Shown piece after piece: positions 16,098 to 25,368 of a stretch of DNA of 64,000 bases (its first letter is position 1; every line of letters begins with the position of its first letter). The notes under the pieces were generated by a model. That model made no database searches, was not told where the DNA came from, and saw nothing but the letters and a program-made list of their open reading frames with translations. The translations under genes and the position numbers were made by a program. Location of the stretch: the NCBI RefSeq assembly GCF_900110415.1, contig NZ_FODR01000006.1:248001-312000 (forward strand), read 5' to 3'. This stretch comes from Mucilaginibacter sp. OK283 (lineage in GTDB: Bacteria > Bacteroidota > Bacteroidia > Sphingobacteriales > Sphingobacteriaceae).

Positions 16098-18147
16098 TAC
16101 CGTGTTCGGTATCGCTTTGAAACCAAATACGCCCATTATGCTTTTCGATTATTTGCCGGCATATTGAAAGGCCCAGTCCAAATGATTTTTCACCCTCGGT
16201 ACCAGGGCGCTTTGCATCTGTAAACATATTGAAAACCTGGCTTTTAAGTTTGTCTGGAATACCAATGCCATTATCTTTTACCGAAATTTGCACTTCCCGT
16301 TCAAAAACTTCAACCTTAACAAATATTGGCGCACCGGCCGGGCTGAATTTTATAGCATTGCTAATTAAATTACTTACTACCCGCCATATTTTTTCGCGGC
16401 TTATCATAAGTTCAAGGGGGCCGGGTAATAATTCAAGGCTGATGGTCTGGCTTTTCTCTGCAGCTTTAAAGCGTAGCAGTTCAACACTGTTGGTAAGCAG
16501 GCCGTTAATTTCAACTTGCTCAAGATTTAATCCTGTATTGGTCGAATTTGTTGCTTCCAATATCTCATTTATCAGTTCTAACGAGTTAAAGGAAGTTTCT
16601 TTGATCAGGTTGAGCATTTCTTTTTGCTCATCAGTATAATCATCTTCGCCCATTACAGAAGTTAGCGATGCTATACCGCCAATAGGGTTACGCAGGTCAT
16701 GAGCTACTGTACGTAAAATTCTATCTTTCTCCTGGCTGTTTAATTTAAGTTCGTTCAACGCATGTTCAAGATGGGTGTTTTGTTCGTTTATCTGTTGGTT
16801 TAGCCTTCCAAGTGTTTGAATGTTCTTTTTTGATTTCTGCCAATTCAGGAACACCAGCGAAATGATCATAACCAGCATCACCACAAAAACTATGGTTACA
16901 TTAAGATAAATATTTTGTTGCTGATTGTTCTTTTTAAGTTTGTCAAACTCATTATCCTTTTCAAGGCGCTTTATCTGCTCGGCTATGTCCGCTTCCTTAA
17001 GTGCCTTGTTTTTTTGATTGATGGAATCTTTTAACGCATCATACTGTATAAAATATTTAATCGCTTCGTCCGGCTTACTTTTTTTTACCAAATATTCCGA
17101 CATCAAGTAATTCCAATCCGCCCTGGCATCCTGCTGGTGTAAATATTCAAACTGTTTTTTTATTACATTTAATATGTTTAGCAGCGAATCTGCCTGGTTT
17201 AGATTGTTGTACACGGCGGCCAGCTTTAACTCTGCATATTGCGCATCCTGGTTGTCGTTACCTTTCCGCAAATTAATACGGATGCTTTTTTTTAGCAAAG
17301 TTTTAGCCTGGCTATACTTTTTAAGGCCAATATACACATTGGCAAGGTTGCCGTAAATAACACCGCGGGCCACATCAAGCATTTCTCTTCGGTCGCGATA
17401 TTGTATTTGGTGCTGGTCAATGTAGTCAAGTGCTTTGTTATAAAAAAAAAGAGCGCTATCGGTTAAGTTTACGGCACTATAGCTTAAGCCTATGTTATCC
17501 GTTAGTTCCTGCGTACGATAAAATGCACCGAAATTGCCAGCACACGCGGCGCTTTCTTTTGCACTGTTTTTAAAGTATGCTGCCGCCAGCCGGTAGTGTT
17601 CTTGTTTATACATGATCATACCCATCCGGTAGCTGTAGTCGCTCAAAACGCACTCATCTAAGTTATTGTTACCAATTATTTTGCCGTGATAAAAGTTTTC
17701 ATATGCCTCGTTATACCTGTTTTGGTCAAATAAAACATCGCCTTTATAAAAATATGACTGCCCGTATTCGGTGGCATATTTTGACTTTTTATCAGGTGTG
17801 TTAAACAGGCTGAGCATGCTATCTGCATATAACAAGGAGGTGTTTTTATCGGCCTTTACAGAATAAAAGTAGTTGTAATTAAACCGGTAATAGCTATAAG
17901 TTTGAAGCAGGTTAAGGTTTTTTGAATGGCGGTACGCCGAATCCAGGTAGTGGATGGCTTCTTCTTTTTTGCCGCCATCGTTCATATTGCTTACCGAATC
18001 AAGTACCTTGTTAAACGCCGCCGACGACAAAAACGAATTTGCAGCCCGGTTGCAGGAAAAAATTATGATAACGAAGCAAATGAAAAGCAACCTCGTCAGC
18101 ATGTTGATGTGAAGCCCGTTTCGGAATATGCTTTTATAGTTGAACAT
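16069..18147 (-). CDS. TPR sensor histidine kinase (paralogue 1)
   Basis: A 692-residue kinase. The N-terminus is lipoprotein-like (IIFSC, Cys32), followed by TPR-like helices to about residue 395, one transmembrane segment (YLNVTIVFVVMLVMIISLVFL), a coiled coil, then HisKA with H-box AHDLRNPIGG and HATPase_c with the N-box SNLISNAIKF and G-boxes DNGIGIPD and SFGLGLSICRQII. The TPR part should be periplasmic and may bind a partner protein. There is no receiver or output domain and no adjacent regulator, so it is an orphan kinase. It shares its whole architecture with the next gene, implying tandem duplication. Alternative start at Met16. Confidence 0.9.
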   Translation of the reverse strand: MFNYKSIFRNGLHINMLTRLLFICFVIIIFSCNRAANSFLSSAAFNKVLDSVSNMNDGGKKEEAIHYLDSAYRHSKNLNLLQTYSYYRFNYNYFYSVKADKNTSLLYADSMLSLFNTPDKKSKYATEYGQSYFYKGDVLFDQNRYNEAYENFYHGKIIGNNNLDECVLSDYSYRMGMIMYKQEHYRLAAAYFKNSAKESAACAGNFGAFYRTQELTDNIGLSYSAVNLTDSALFFYNKALDYIDQHQIQYRDRREMLDVARGVIYGNLANVYIGLKKYSQAKTLLKKSIRINLRKGNDNQDAQYAELKLAAVYNNLNQADSLLNILNVIKKQFEYLHQQDARADWNYLMSEYLVKKSKPDEAIKYFIQYDALKDSINQKNKALKEADIAEQIKRLEKDNEFDKLKKNNQQQNIYLNVTIVFVVMLVMIISLVFLNWQKSKKNIQTLGRLNQQINEQNTHLEHALNELKLNSQEKDRILRTVAHDLRNPIGGIASLTSVMGEDDYTDEQKEMLNLIKETSFNSLELINEILEATNSTNTGLNLEQVEINGLLTNSVELLRFKAAEKSQTISLELLPGPLELMISREKIWRVVSNLISNAIKFSPAGAPIFVKVEVFEREVQISVKDNGIGIPDKLKSQVFNMFTDAKRPGTEGEKSFGLGLSICRQIIEKHNGRIWFQSDTEHGTTFYFSLPK

Positions 18148-18282
18148 TAATTTTAATAACCAGGGAATTGGGGCTATGCGTTTTAAATACTTCCTAAACT
18201 TAAATAAAATATTTCAGCAGCACATTTTTAACGAGAATTTTGTCGTTCGCAGCGGCTGGTGTCTGCATATTGTGTTATAAAA

Positions 18283-20385
18283 CTAAACCGCCGGGGCCTC
18301 AAAGGGCAGAAAAACGTAAAAAGTTGTGCCATCGGTTGGATTACTTTGCAACCAAATTTTTCCATTGTGCTTTTCTATAATTTGCTGGCATATGGAAAGG
18401 CCCAGGCCGAATGATTTCTCGCCGGCTGTGCCAATCCGCTTGGCATCGGTAAACATATTAAAAACCTGTTGTTTTAGCTTGTCGGGGATGCCTATCCCAT
18501 TGTCGTTTACTGTTATCTCAACACCGCCTTCGTGATTTTTTAAGCCTACTGTTATACTGCCACCATCGTAGCTGAATTTAATAGCATTGGTGACCAGGTT
18601 GCTGATAACACGCCAAATTTTTTCCCGGCTTATAAATACCTGCGCCGGATTTTCGGGCATGTGAAGTTTTATAGACTGGTGTTTTTCGGCAGCTTTAAAA
18701 CGCAATAATTCTACACTATTGGTTGTCAGTGCGTTAATATCAACCCATTCCTTCTTAATGGGCGCGGCGGCTGAATTAGTAGCTTCTAATATCTCGTTAA
18801 TAAGGTCGAGCGAATTGTAAGAGGTATCTTTTATAAGGCTAAGCATTTCCAGCTGATCAGGCGTATAATCTTCGGTTACCATGACCGCCGAAAGTGACGC
18901 TATGCCACCAAGCGGGTTCCTGAGGTCATGTGCAACAGTTCTTAATATGCGGTCTTTTTCCCGGCTTCCGCGGTGCAGTTCATTAAGGGTATGCACCAGG
19001 TTTTCTTTTTGATAGTTTATTTGCTCATTTAACGTCTTTATAGCCAGCATATCCCTTTTTGATTGCTTCATGTTTCTGAAAATCAGGAATATAATTATTA
19101 CCGCCATAACAGATAATAAAACAGCAATGTAAATGAATATTAGCTGTCGTTTATTGTTGTTTTTCAGGCTGTCTATCTCGCTTTGCTTGTCGTAATTGGC
19201 TTGCTGCGTTGTTACATCGGTACGCTTAAGTGAATTGGCCAGCTTTACTAATGAATCCTTTTGTGCCGAGTACTTTTTTAAATAAGTTAGTGCCGCAGTG
19301 TTATCATTATTTTGCTGGCTGTATTTACTCATTAAATAATTCCAACCGGCTTCTGCATCGTTATTAGGGAGGCTGTCTAATTGAGTGCGCAGATTTTTAA
19401 GTAGCAGGTAAAGATCCTTTTGCCGGTTTAATTTAAGGTACAGGCGTGCGAGCTTTATTTCAGTTAATTGAGCGTCTTTGTTATCATTACCCTTTTTAAA
19501 ATTTATGGCGATGCTGCTTTTAAGCATCTGTTCGGCCAGTGTATAGTTGCCTGTTATCAAAGCCATATCCCCCTGGTTGCCATAAACCACCCCACGGGCA
19601 GTCTCCAGCATTCCGGCCAGGTTGTTAAATCTTGCATTATTGCTATCGATATATTCAAGTGTTTTTTTGAAGTACACAGATGCGCTATCTGCTTTTCCCG
19701 CGTTTTTATAACTTTCGCCAATATTATCCAGCAGCTCCTGTCGTTGATAAAATGCCCTGAAATCATCTTTATAAGCCCGGCTTTGGCTATAACTAAGCTT
19801 AAAAAAATTGGCCGCATCCAGGTAGTGCGCCTGTTTAAACATCACCATGCCCATCCGGTAGGTATATTCGGCCAGTATTTGATTGCTAATCAGCCTTTTG
19901 CCAATATAATATCCCTGATAAAAGCATTTATAAGCGTTGCTGAACTGCGAAAGGTCAAAATAAGCATCGCCGAGGGCGAAATTGGCCTCGGCATAATTAA
20001 CCTGATATTGGCGTCGCGTTACGCTTTGTTTGGCCATAGCCAGCATACTGTCAGCATAAGCAAGAGCCTTTTTTGAGTTATGGGCAACTTTTCTTTCGTA
20101 AACAAAATGAAAACTATAAAAACGGAACCTATCATTTACAAAAGGATTTTTAAGCCTTTTAAAAGCGGAATCGAGATATCGCGTGCCGACAAGCTGCCGT
20201 TTTGTTAGCTGATGGTAGTTATTAATAGTGTCGTAAATGGCGTTAAACTGCTTTGAATAGTTACCGTCATCTTTATTGTTATAGTTACAAGCTCCAAAAA
20301 GTAAGGCACAAAAAAAAGCTATGCATAACATTAAATTATGCGAATAACTTTTACCGCAGAAAACAATAGGTTTAATCGAACACAT
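18283..20385 (-). CDS. TPR sensor histidine kinase (paralogue 2)
   Basis: A 700-residue paralogue of the downstream gene with the same layout: lipobox-like LFGAC (Cys33), TPR-like repeats, a single membrane segment (LIFIYIAVLLSVMAVIIIFLI), coiled coil, H-box AHDLRNPLGG, N-box SNLVTNAIKF, DNGIGIPD and SFGLGLSICQQII. Long stretches of the kinase domain are identical between the two (VNDNGIGIPDKLKQQ against VKDNGIGIPDKLKSQ, QVFNMFTDAKR in both), while the TPR regions are more divergent. The matching distance from Met1 to the lipobox in both supports the longer start. The 135-base gap to paralogue 1 contains no obvious terminator. Confidence 0.9.
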   Translation of the reverse strand: MCSIKPIVFCGKSYSHNLMLCIAFFCALLFGACNYNNKDDGNYSKQFNAIYDTINNYHQLTKRQLVGTRYLDSAFKRLKNPFVNDRFRFYSFHFVYERKVAHNSKKALAYADSMLAMAKQSVTRRQYQVNYAEANFALGDAYFDLSQFSNAYKCFYQGYYIGKRLISNQILAEYTYRMGMVMFKQAHYLDAANFFKLSYSQSRAYKDDFRAFYQRQELLDNIGESYKNAGKADSASVYFKKTLEYIDSNNARFNNLAGMLETARGVVYGNQGDMALITGNYTLAEQMLKSSIAINFKKGNDNKDAQLTEIKLARLYLKLNRQKDLYLLLKNLRTQLDSLPNNDAEAGWNYLMSKYSQQNNDNTAALTYLKKYSAQKDSLVKLANSLKRTDVTTQQANYDKQSEIDSLKNNNKRQLIFIYIAVLLSVMAVIIIFLIFRNMKQSKRDMLAIKTLNEQINYQKENLVHTLNELHRGSREKDRILRTVAHDLRNPLGGIASLSAVMVTEDYTPDQLEMLSLIKDTSYNSLDLINEILEATNSAAAPIKKEWVDINALTTNSVELLRFKAAEKHQSIKLHMPENPAQVFISREKIWRVISNLVTNAIKFSYDGGSITVGLKNHEGGVEITVNDNGIGIPDKLKQQVFNMFTDAKRIGTAGEKSFGLGLSICQQIIEKHNGKIWLQSNPTDGTTFYVFLPFEAPAV

Positions 20386-20464
20386 TAACTGTATAGCAGC
20401 AACAAATATAGTGTTTGGAAAACGCCAATACTATATTTCGGAACTTAAATAATTGCTGCCTATA

Positions 20465-21646
20465 CTATTTAAATGCATCAAGGCCAGTGATATCCATTCC
20501 TGTTATCAACAAGTGAATGTCATGTGTGCCTTCATAAGTAATTACCGATTCAAGGTTCATCATATGCCGCATAATAGGGTACTCGCCGGTGATGCCCATG
20601 CCACCCAGTATTTGCCGGGCTTCGCGGGCTATATTGATGGCGGTTTCTACACTGTTACGCTTGGCCATCGAAATTTGGGCAGCAGTAGCCCTGTTCTCAT
20701 TTTTGAGCACACCTAAACGCCAAACCAATAACTGGGCTTTGGTTATCTCGGTTATCATCTCGGCCAATTTTTTTTGCTGTAGCTGAAATGCCGCTATTGG
20801 TTTCCCAAACTGAACACGCTCTTTCGAATATCTTAAAGCGGTATCATAACAATCCATAGCGGCACCAAGTGCACCCCAGGCAATACCGTAGCGTGCCTGG
20901 TTAAGGCAACCGAGCGGGCCTTTTAAACCGATGGCATTGGGCAATAAGTTTTCCTTTGGTACCTTAACATTATCAAAAACCAATTCGCCAGTAGCCGATG
21001 CTCTTAACGACCATTTGTTGTGCGTTGTAGGTGTAGTAAAGCCCTCCATACCGCGCTCCACTATTAATCCTCGTACTTTCTTATTCTCGTCGCGGGCCCA
21101 AACAACAGCAATATCGGCAAATGGAGCGTTGGAAATCCACATTTTGGCGCCATTCAGGATATAATGATCGCCGGCATCTTTTATATTGGTGGTCATCCCG
21201 CCAGGGTTTGATCCGTGATCGGGCTCGGTGAGCCCAAAACAGCCCATGATTTCGCCGGATGCTAAGCGGGGCAGGTATTTTTTACGTTGTTCTTCAGAGC
21301 CGTAGGCATAAATAGGGTACATTACCAATGAGCCTTGCACAGATGATGCCGACCGAATGCCCGAATCGCCACGCTCAATTTCCTGCATAATGATACCGTA
21401 AGCCATATAATCCAGCCCTGCACCGCCATACTCAACCGGGATTGTCGGGCCAAATGCGCCAATTTCGGCAAGGCCTTTTACCAGCTGCATCGGGAACTCT
21501 GCTTTTTGGGCATAATCTTCAATTATGGGGCTTAATTCCTTTTTTACCCAATCGCGTACCGACGAGCGGATAAGCTTATGTTCTTCGGTAAGCAATTCAT
21601 CTAATTGATAATAATCGGGCGATTCGTACAGATCTGTTTTAGCCAT
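20465..21646 (-). CDS. gcdH: Glutaryl-CoA dehydrogenase-type acyl-CoA dehydrogenase
   Basis: A 393-residue flavoenzyme. The FAD/substrate motifs CFGLTEPDHGSNPGGM and MWISNAPFADIAVVWA are followed by the catalytic-base region VITYEGTHDIHLLITGMDITGLDAF, which is the glutaryl-CoA dehydrogenase signature (catalytic Glu in YEGTHD). It oxidatively decarboxylates glutaryl-CoA to crotonyl-CoA in lysine and tryptophan breakdown. A TATATTTG -7 element at 21665-21672 overlaps the longer possible start, so ATG 21646 (MAKTD) is chosen. It is monocistronic as far as can be seen. Confidence 0.92.
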   Translation of the reverse strand: MAKTDLYESPDYYQLDELLTEEHKLIRSSVRDWVKKELSPIIEDYAQKAEFPMQLVKGLAEIGAFGPTIPVEYGGAGLDYMAYGIIMQEIERGDSGIRSASSVQGSLVMYPIYAYGSEEQRKKYLPRLASGEIMGCFGLTEPDHGSNPGGMTTNIKDAGDHYILNGAKMWISNAPFADIAVVWARDENKKVRGLIVERGMEGFTTPTTHNKWSLRASATGELVFDNVKVPKENLLPNAIGLKGPLGCLNQARYGIAWGALGAAMDCYDTALRYSKERVQFGKPIAAFQLQQKKLAEMITEITKAQLLVWRLGVLKNENRATAAQISMAKRNSVETAINIAREARQILGGMGITGEYPIMRHMMNLESVITYEGTHDIHLLITGMDITGLDAFK

Positions 21647-21997
21647 AATGTTATACTTGGTGGGCAAATATATAGCATTTAAAGTGGACTTATTTAATTC
21701 AAAAATGCTGTTTTTAGATACTACAAGCCACTTTATATCAAAAACTATGTTTAGATAGTTTAAACATGGTTTTTGACGAAGTTATTTTTTTTGAAAAAAA
21801 ATCAGGCATAAAAAAATATGCGTTTTATGTACCGGTTTTGCCACAAAACGTTTTAAAATCAATTGGTAAATAAAGCACAAAAAAGAGCTAAAAAACTGCA
21901 CTTTTTAGTTAGTAATTTTCAATTTATATCAAGTTTTGTGCAAGTTTTTGACAAATAAATCAATTTTTAAACCAACAAAATCTGCTACTTTTGAACC
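21647..21997. other. Divergent intergenic region between gcdH and folB
   Basis: A/T-rich and without coding potential. It holds a TATATTTG -7 box for gcdH (21665-21672, minus) and a TACTTTTG box (21986-21993, plus) four bases before the folB ATG. A 7-bp dyad ATGTTTA/TAAACAT (21747-21767) could be an operator. No hairpin terminator is seen. Confidence 0.5.
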
Positions 21998-22357
21998 ATG
22001 ACTACTATTGCCCTGCAGGGTGCAGAATTTTTTGCATACCATGGATTTTATCCCGAAGAACAAAAAATAGGCTGCCGTTTCCTGGTAGATATAACTGTTG
22101 ATTTTATCCCCCAGAGTGAGCCGGCCGACGACGAGCTTAAACACACTGTTGATTACGAAAAGGTTTATTATATGGCCTGCGAGGAAATGAAACATTCGCG
22201 CAAACTGATAGAAACCGTAGCACAAGCTATCTTAGACAGAATAAAAAGAAAATACCCATACGTGGACAGCATTAGTGTGGAAATAAAAAAGTTAAACCCA
22301 CCGTTGTTGGGTAAGGTAACACACTCGGCTGTTACTGTTAACTATAACAAGCAGTAA
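21998..22357 (+). CDS. folB: Dihydroneopterin aldolase
   Basis: A 119-residue enzyme of folate synthesis that cleaves 7,8-dihydroneopterin to 6-hydroxymethyl-dihydropterin. The N-terminal AEFFAYHGFYPEEQKIG is the FolB signature, and DYEKVYYMACEEMKHSRKLIETVAQ holds the conserved glutamate and the helix that packs the octamer. Length is normal. A TACTTTTG -7 element ends four bases before the ATG, so the message may be nearly leaderless. The GlcD-like gene begins one base after its stop, so they form one transcript. Confidence 0.94.
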   Translation: MTTIALQGAEFFAYHGFYPEEQKIGCRFLVDITVDFIPQSEPADDELKHTVDYEKVYYMACEEMKHSRKLIETVAQAILDRIKRKYPYVDSISVEIKKLNPPLLGKVTHSAVTVNYNKQ

Positions 22358-22358
22358 A

Positions 22359-23756
22359 ATGGAATATAATAAAATAACACCATCGATATTAGATGCCATT
22401 ATAGCTATTGTTGGCGCCGGCAACGTTATCAGCCGGCATGACGAGCTTGAAAAATATAGTCACGACGAAACGGAAGACCTGGTTTATTATCCGGAAGTGG
22501 TTGCCCGGCCACAAATGCCCGGGGAGGTTTCGGCATTAATGAAACTTTGTTATGACAACCTGATCCCTGTTACCCCGCGTGGTGCCGGTACTGGCTTAAG
22601 CGGCGGCGCCCTGGCTATTAAAGGCGGTTTGCTGATAGCGATGGAACGCTTTAATAAGGTGCTGGAGATTGATGAGGCTAATTTACAGGCCACGGTTGAG
22701 CCAGGTGTTATTACCGAAGAGTTTATGAACCAGGCTGCTGCTAAAGGCCTGCTTTACCCTGTTGACCCCGCAAGCAAAGGGAGTTGTTTTATTGGCGGCA
22801 ACGTATCCCATGGTTCGGGCGGGCCAAGGGTGGTTAAGTATGGCACCATTCGCGAATATATATTGAACCTGCAGGTGGTTTTACCATCTGGGGAAATTAT
22901 CTGGACAGGGGCAAATACCCTTAAATATGCGTCGGGGTATAATTTAACCCAGTTATTCATCGGGTCGGAAGGTACGCTGGGGATTATTACCAAAATTGTG
23001 GTGAAGCTGATTCCATTGCCTACGTTGGACGCCTTGATGCTGGCCTCATTTGCTACTAATGAAGCTGCCTGCGCAGCTGTTTCTGCCATATTTCGTGCAG
23101 GTATTGTACCATCGGCATTGGAGTTTATGGAGCGGAGAGGAGTGGAGTGGGTGAAAGAGCATGATGATATCGCGTTTGATTTACAAGATGATATCCAGGC
23201 TTTTTTGCTGATTGAAGTAGATGGTAATAACCAGGACGTGATTTTTGCCGACTGCGAAAAAATTAACGCGGTATTAGAAGCGTATGATTGCAAAGATGTG
23301 CTCTTTGCCGATTCATCGGCCCAAAAAGAGGAGCTTTGGCGGCTGCGCCGGACTATGGCTGTATCAGTAAAATCAAACTCGGTTTATAAAGAAGAAGATA
23401 CCGTAGTGCCCCGCGCCGAACTGCCCCAGCTGATTAAAGGAATAAAAGAGATTGGTGTTAAATATGGCTTTAAATCAGTTTGTTATGGCCACGCGGGTGA
23501 TGGAAATCTTCATGTAAATATTATTAAAGCCAACATGAGCGATGAGGACTGGAACAGCAAACTCAAATTCGGTATCAAGGAGATTTTTGAACTTACAGTA
23601 GGGTTGGGTGGTACCCTATCCGGTGAGCATGGCATCGGTTTGGTTCAAAAAGATTTTATGCCGATAAAGTACTCGGAGGTGCATTTTGCCCTTTGGCGCG
23701 GTATCAAGAGTATATTTGACCCGAAGGGGATTTTAAATCCGGGGAAGATATTTTAA
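22359..23756 (+). CDS. FAD-linked oxidase, GlcD / D-lactate dehydrogenase type
   Basis: A 465-residue cytoplasmic flavoprotein. The FAD_binding_4 domain contains VTPRGAGTGLSGGALAIKGG and GGNVSHGSGGPRVVKYG; the C-terminal FAD-oxidase domain ends with the metal/substrate motifs CYGHAGDGNLHVN and SGEHGIGLVQK. The family oxidises 2-hydroxy acids such as glycolate or D-lactate; the exact substrate cannot be told. No GlcE/GlcF subunits are adjacent, which favours the single-subunit D-lactate dehydrogenase-like type. Cotranscribed with folB. Its stop is followed immediately by an ATTTGARR repeat arm. Confidence 0.88.
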   Translation: MEYNKITPSILDAIIAIVGAGNVISRHDELEKYSHDETEDLVYYPEVVARPQMPGEVSALMKLCYDNLIPVTPRGAGTGLSGGALAIKGGLLIAMERFNKVLEIDEANLQATVEPGVITEEFMNQAAAKGLLYPVDPASKGSCFIGGNVSHGSGGPRVVKYGTIREYILNLQVVLPSGEIIWTGANTLKYASGYNLTQLFIGSEGTLGIITKIVVKLIPLPTLDALMLASFATNEAACAAVSAIFRAGIVPSALEFMERRGVEWVKEHDDIAFDLQDDIQAFLLIEVDGNNQDVIFADCEKINAVLEAYDCKDVLFADSSAQKEELWRLRRTMAVSVKSNSVYKEEDTVVPRAELPQLIKGIKEIGVKYGFKSVCYGHAGDGNLHVNIIKANMSDEDWNSKLKFGIKEIFELTVGLGGTLSGEHGIGLVQKDFMPIKYSEVHFALWRGIKSIFDPKGILNPGKIF

Positions 23757-23837
23757 ATTTGAGAGTTTGAAGATTTGAAAATGGTAAAACCGAAGAAAAA
23801 CTAATTTTCAAATTCTCAAATCTTCAAATTCTCAAAT
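23757..23837. repeat. Octamer repeat hairpin (ATTTGARR)n, copy 1
   Basis: The left arm ATTTGAGA, GTTTGAAG, ATTTGAAA begins on the first base after the GlcD-like stop. The right arm (23804-23837) reads ATTTGAGA, ATTTGAAG, ATTTGAGA, ATTTGAAA on the other strand. The arms pair around a loop of about 20 bases between two convergent genes. Confidence 0.7.
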
Positions 23838-23842
23838 TATTT

Positions 23843-24649
23843 TTAAATTACTATCCCTGTGTTCAAATCAACTGTGTAAGCTGTGCCGTTGTAAGTTATT
23901 TTAACTTTCCAGTTTCCTAAAAACTCAACAGTTCCTGTATATTTATCGGTATTGTAAGATGCCGAACCGCCATCGTAAACATGCTCGCCGCTAAAATCGG
24001 CTGTACCCTCATATATATTGGGGCTTATTACATTAGGATCTGTGCCTGTATTGAATTTTACCCCCTTAAGAATGTAATTGGTTGAAAAGGAATTGTATTT
24101 AACCGTCTTGCTGCCGTTCAGCGGATAATCTGACGTTTTAAAACTTGATTTACCATTTAACGAAAATTGGGTATAAGCTAAATCGATACCATATACAGCA
24201 AAATGCTGGGTAGCCACCCTGGTAAAGCCAAAAGTTGGTGTTTTGCCAATAATTGTAGTGCTGTCGTCAAAGGTATAACCGCGTAGTAAGCTGGCGGTTT
24301 TACATAACGAAATGAATTTAATTTTATCAGTAAGCGTAGTTATGCTGTCTCCTCTGCTCAAATCGAAAGAAACAGTAGTATCCATCATTAGCCCGCATTC
24401 GCCAACATAAAAGGAGTTAACAGCAAGCTTACTATTCTTTTTATTTATATTACTGTAGGCGTTCAGGCCGTTTTGTATGTTCGCTCCACCGTTACTGCCA
24501 CTTAGCGATTTATATAGGTTTATGGCAATCTGTGCGGCTATTTTGGAGTCAGTTTTTTTGTCAGCAGATGTGTTTTCTTTTTTACAAGCCGGGTAAACAA
24601 TGCTCACAAATACGGATAAGATCAATAGGTTTTTAACGGTATATTTCAT
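23843..24649 (-). CDS. Uncharacterised lipoprotein
   Basis: A 268-residue protein with a Sec/lipoprotein signal (YPAC, Cys22) and a long serine-, threonine- and asparagine-rich beta-type sequence such as GSNGGANIQNGLNAYSN. I do not recognise a family or an active-site motif. It is probably surface or periplasmic. It is bracketed by two nearly identical ATTTGARR repeat hairpins (23757-23837 and 24699-24787), which sets it apart from its neighbours as a unit. Confidence 0.75.
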   Translation of the reverse strand: MKYTVKNLLILSVFVSIVYPACKKENTSADKKTDSKIAAQIAINLYKSLSGSNGGANIQNGLNAYSNINKKNSKLAVNSFYVGECGLMMDTTVSFDLSRGDSITTLTDKIKFISLCKTASLLRGYTFDDSTTIIGKTPTFGFTRVATQHFAVYGIDLAYTQFSLNGKSSFKTSDYPLNGSKTVKYNSFSTNYILKGVKFNTGTDPNVISPNIYEGTADFSGEHVYDGGSASYNTDKYTGTVEFLGNWKVKITYNGTAYTVDLNTGIVI

Positions 24650-24698
24650 TTTTTATGTACTGATAAGGTTGTAAAGCGCCTTAAAGGTAGGTGTTTTA

Positions 24699-24787
24699 AT
24701 TTGAGAATTTGAAGATTTGAGAATTTGAAAATGAATTCTTCTTCCAACCTGGCATTTTCAAATCTTCAAATTTTCAAATCTTCAAAT
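24699..24787. repeat. Octamer repeat hairpin (ATTTGARR)n, copy 2
   Basis: The left arm is ATTTGAGA, ATTTGAAG, ATTTGAGA, ATTTGAAA (24699-24730). The right arm (24754-24787) reads ATTTGAAG, ATTTGAAA, ATTTGAAG, ATTTGAAA on the other strand and ends at the first base of the thioesterase stop codon. The units are the same as in copy 1 at 23757. Confidence 0.72.
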
Positions 24788-25242
24788 TAATTCGTATTCA
24801 ATATCAATCTCGGCTCATCATATGCAATCATGCTCCTGCGTTCATCCGGCGGGATAGAAACTGATTTATTGGCGGCGTAATCATAGCTGATGCAAACTGT
24901 TTTGCCGGTTGTTACAATTTCTTCGCCCTGCGGGGTTATTTTTACCAATACGTGCATCACATCAAAGCTGCTGTTGCCTATACGTATGGTGCGCACGTAG
25001 CAGGCTATTTTATCTTGAACGGTAATTTGTTTTAGGTAATTGATTTCTGAGCGACCTATAATAATACCGGCGTTATTCCAATCCCAACCTATGGCGTCTT
25101 TCCAATAGTTGGTCCTTGCTATTTCAAAGTAAGTTAAATATATGGCGTTGTTAACGTGTCCTAATGAATCAATATCCGAAAAACGGATAGGTATGTCAGT
25201 TTTAAATTTGTAATCGCTGAGTTTTTCGGCCATTTGTGTCAT
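24787..25242 (-). CDS. Acyl-CoA thioesterase, 4HBT (YbgC/FadM) family
   Basis: A 151-residue hotdog-fold thioesterase. The N-terminal IRFSDIDSLGHVNNAIYLTYFEIAR carries the catalytic aspartate and the GHVNN motif of the 4-hydroxybenzoyl-CoA thioesterase family. It hydrolyses short or medium acyl-CoA; the exact substrate is unknown. Start at Met1 or Met4 (MAEKL). Its stop codon touches the arm of an octamer repeat hairpin. Confidence 0.9.
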   Translation of the reverse strand: MTQMAEKLSDYKFKTDIPIRFSDIDSLGHVNNAIYLTYFEIARTNYWKDAIGWDWNNAGIIIGRSEINYLKQITVQDKIACYVRTIRIGNSSFDVMHVLVKITPQGEEIVTTGKTVCISYDYAANKSVSIPPDERRSMIAYDEPRLILNTN

Positions 25243-25368
25243 TTTGTCGGTAGTAAATCTTTATCAATGACAAATAGTCATATAGAATATTGATTTTCCC
25301 TGTTGGTATAACAGTTGATTAATACTTCACGAAGTTAACAAAAACAAAAACTTATAAATATACATATC

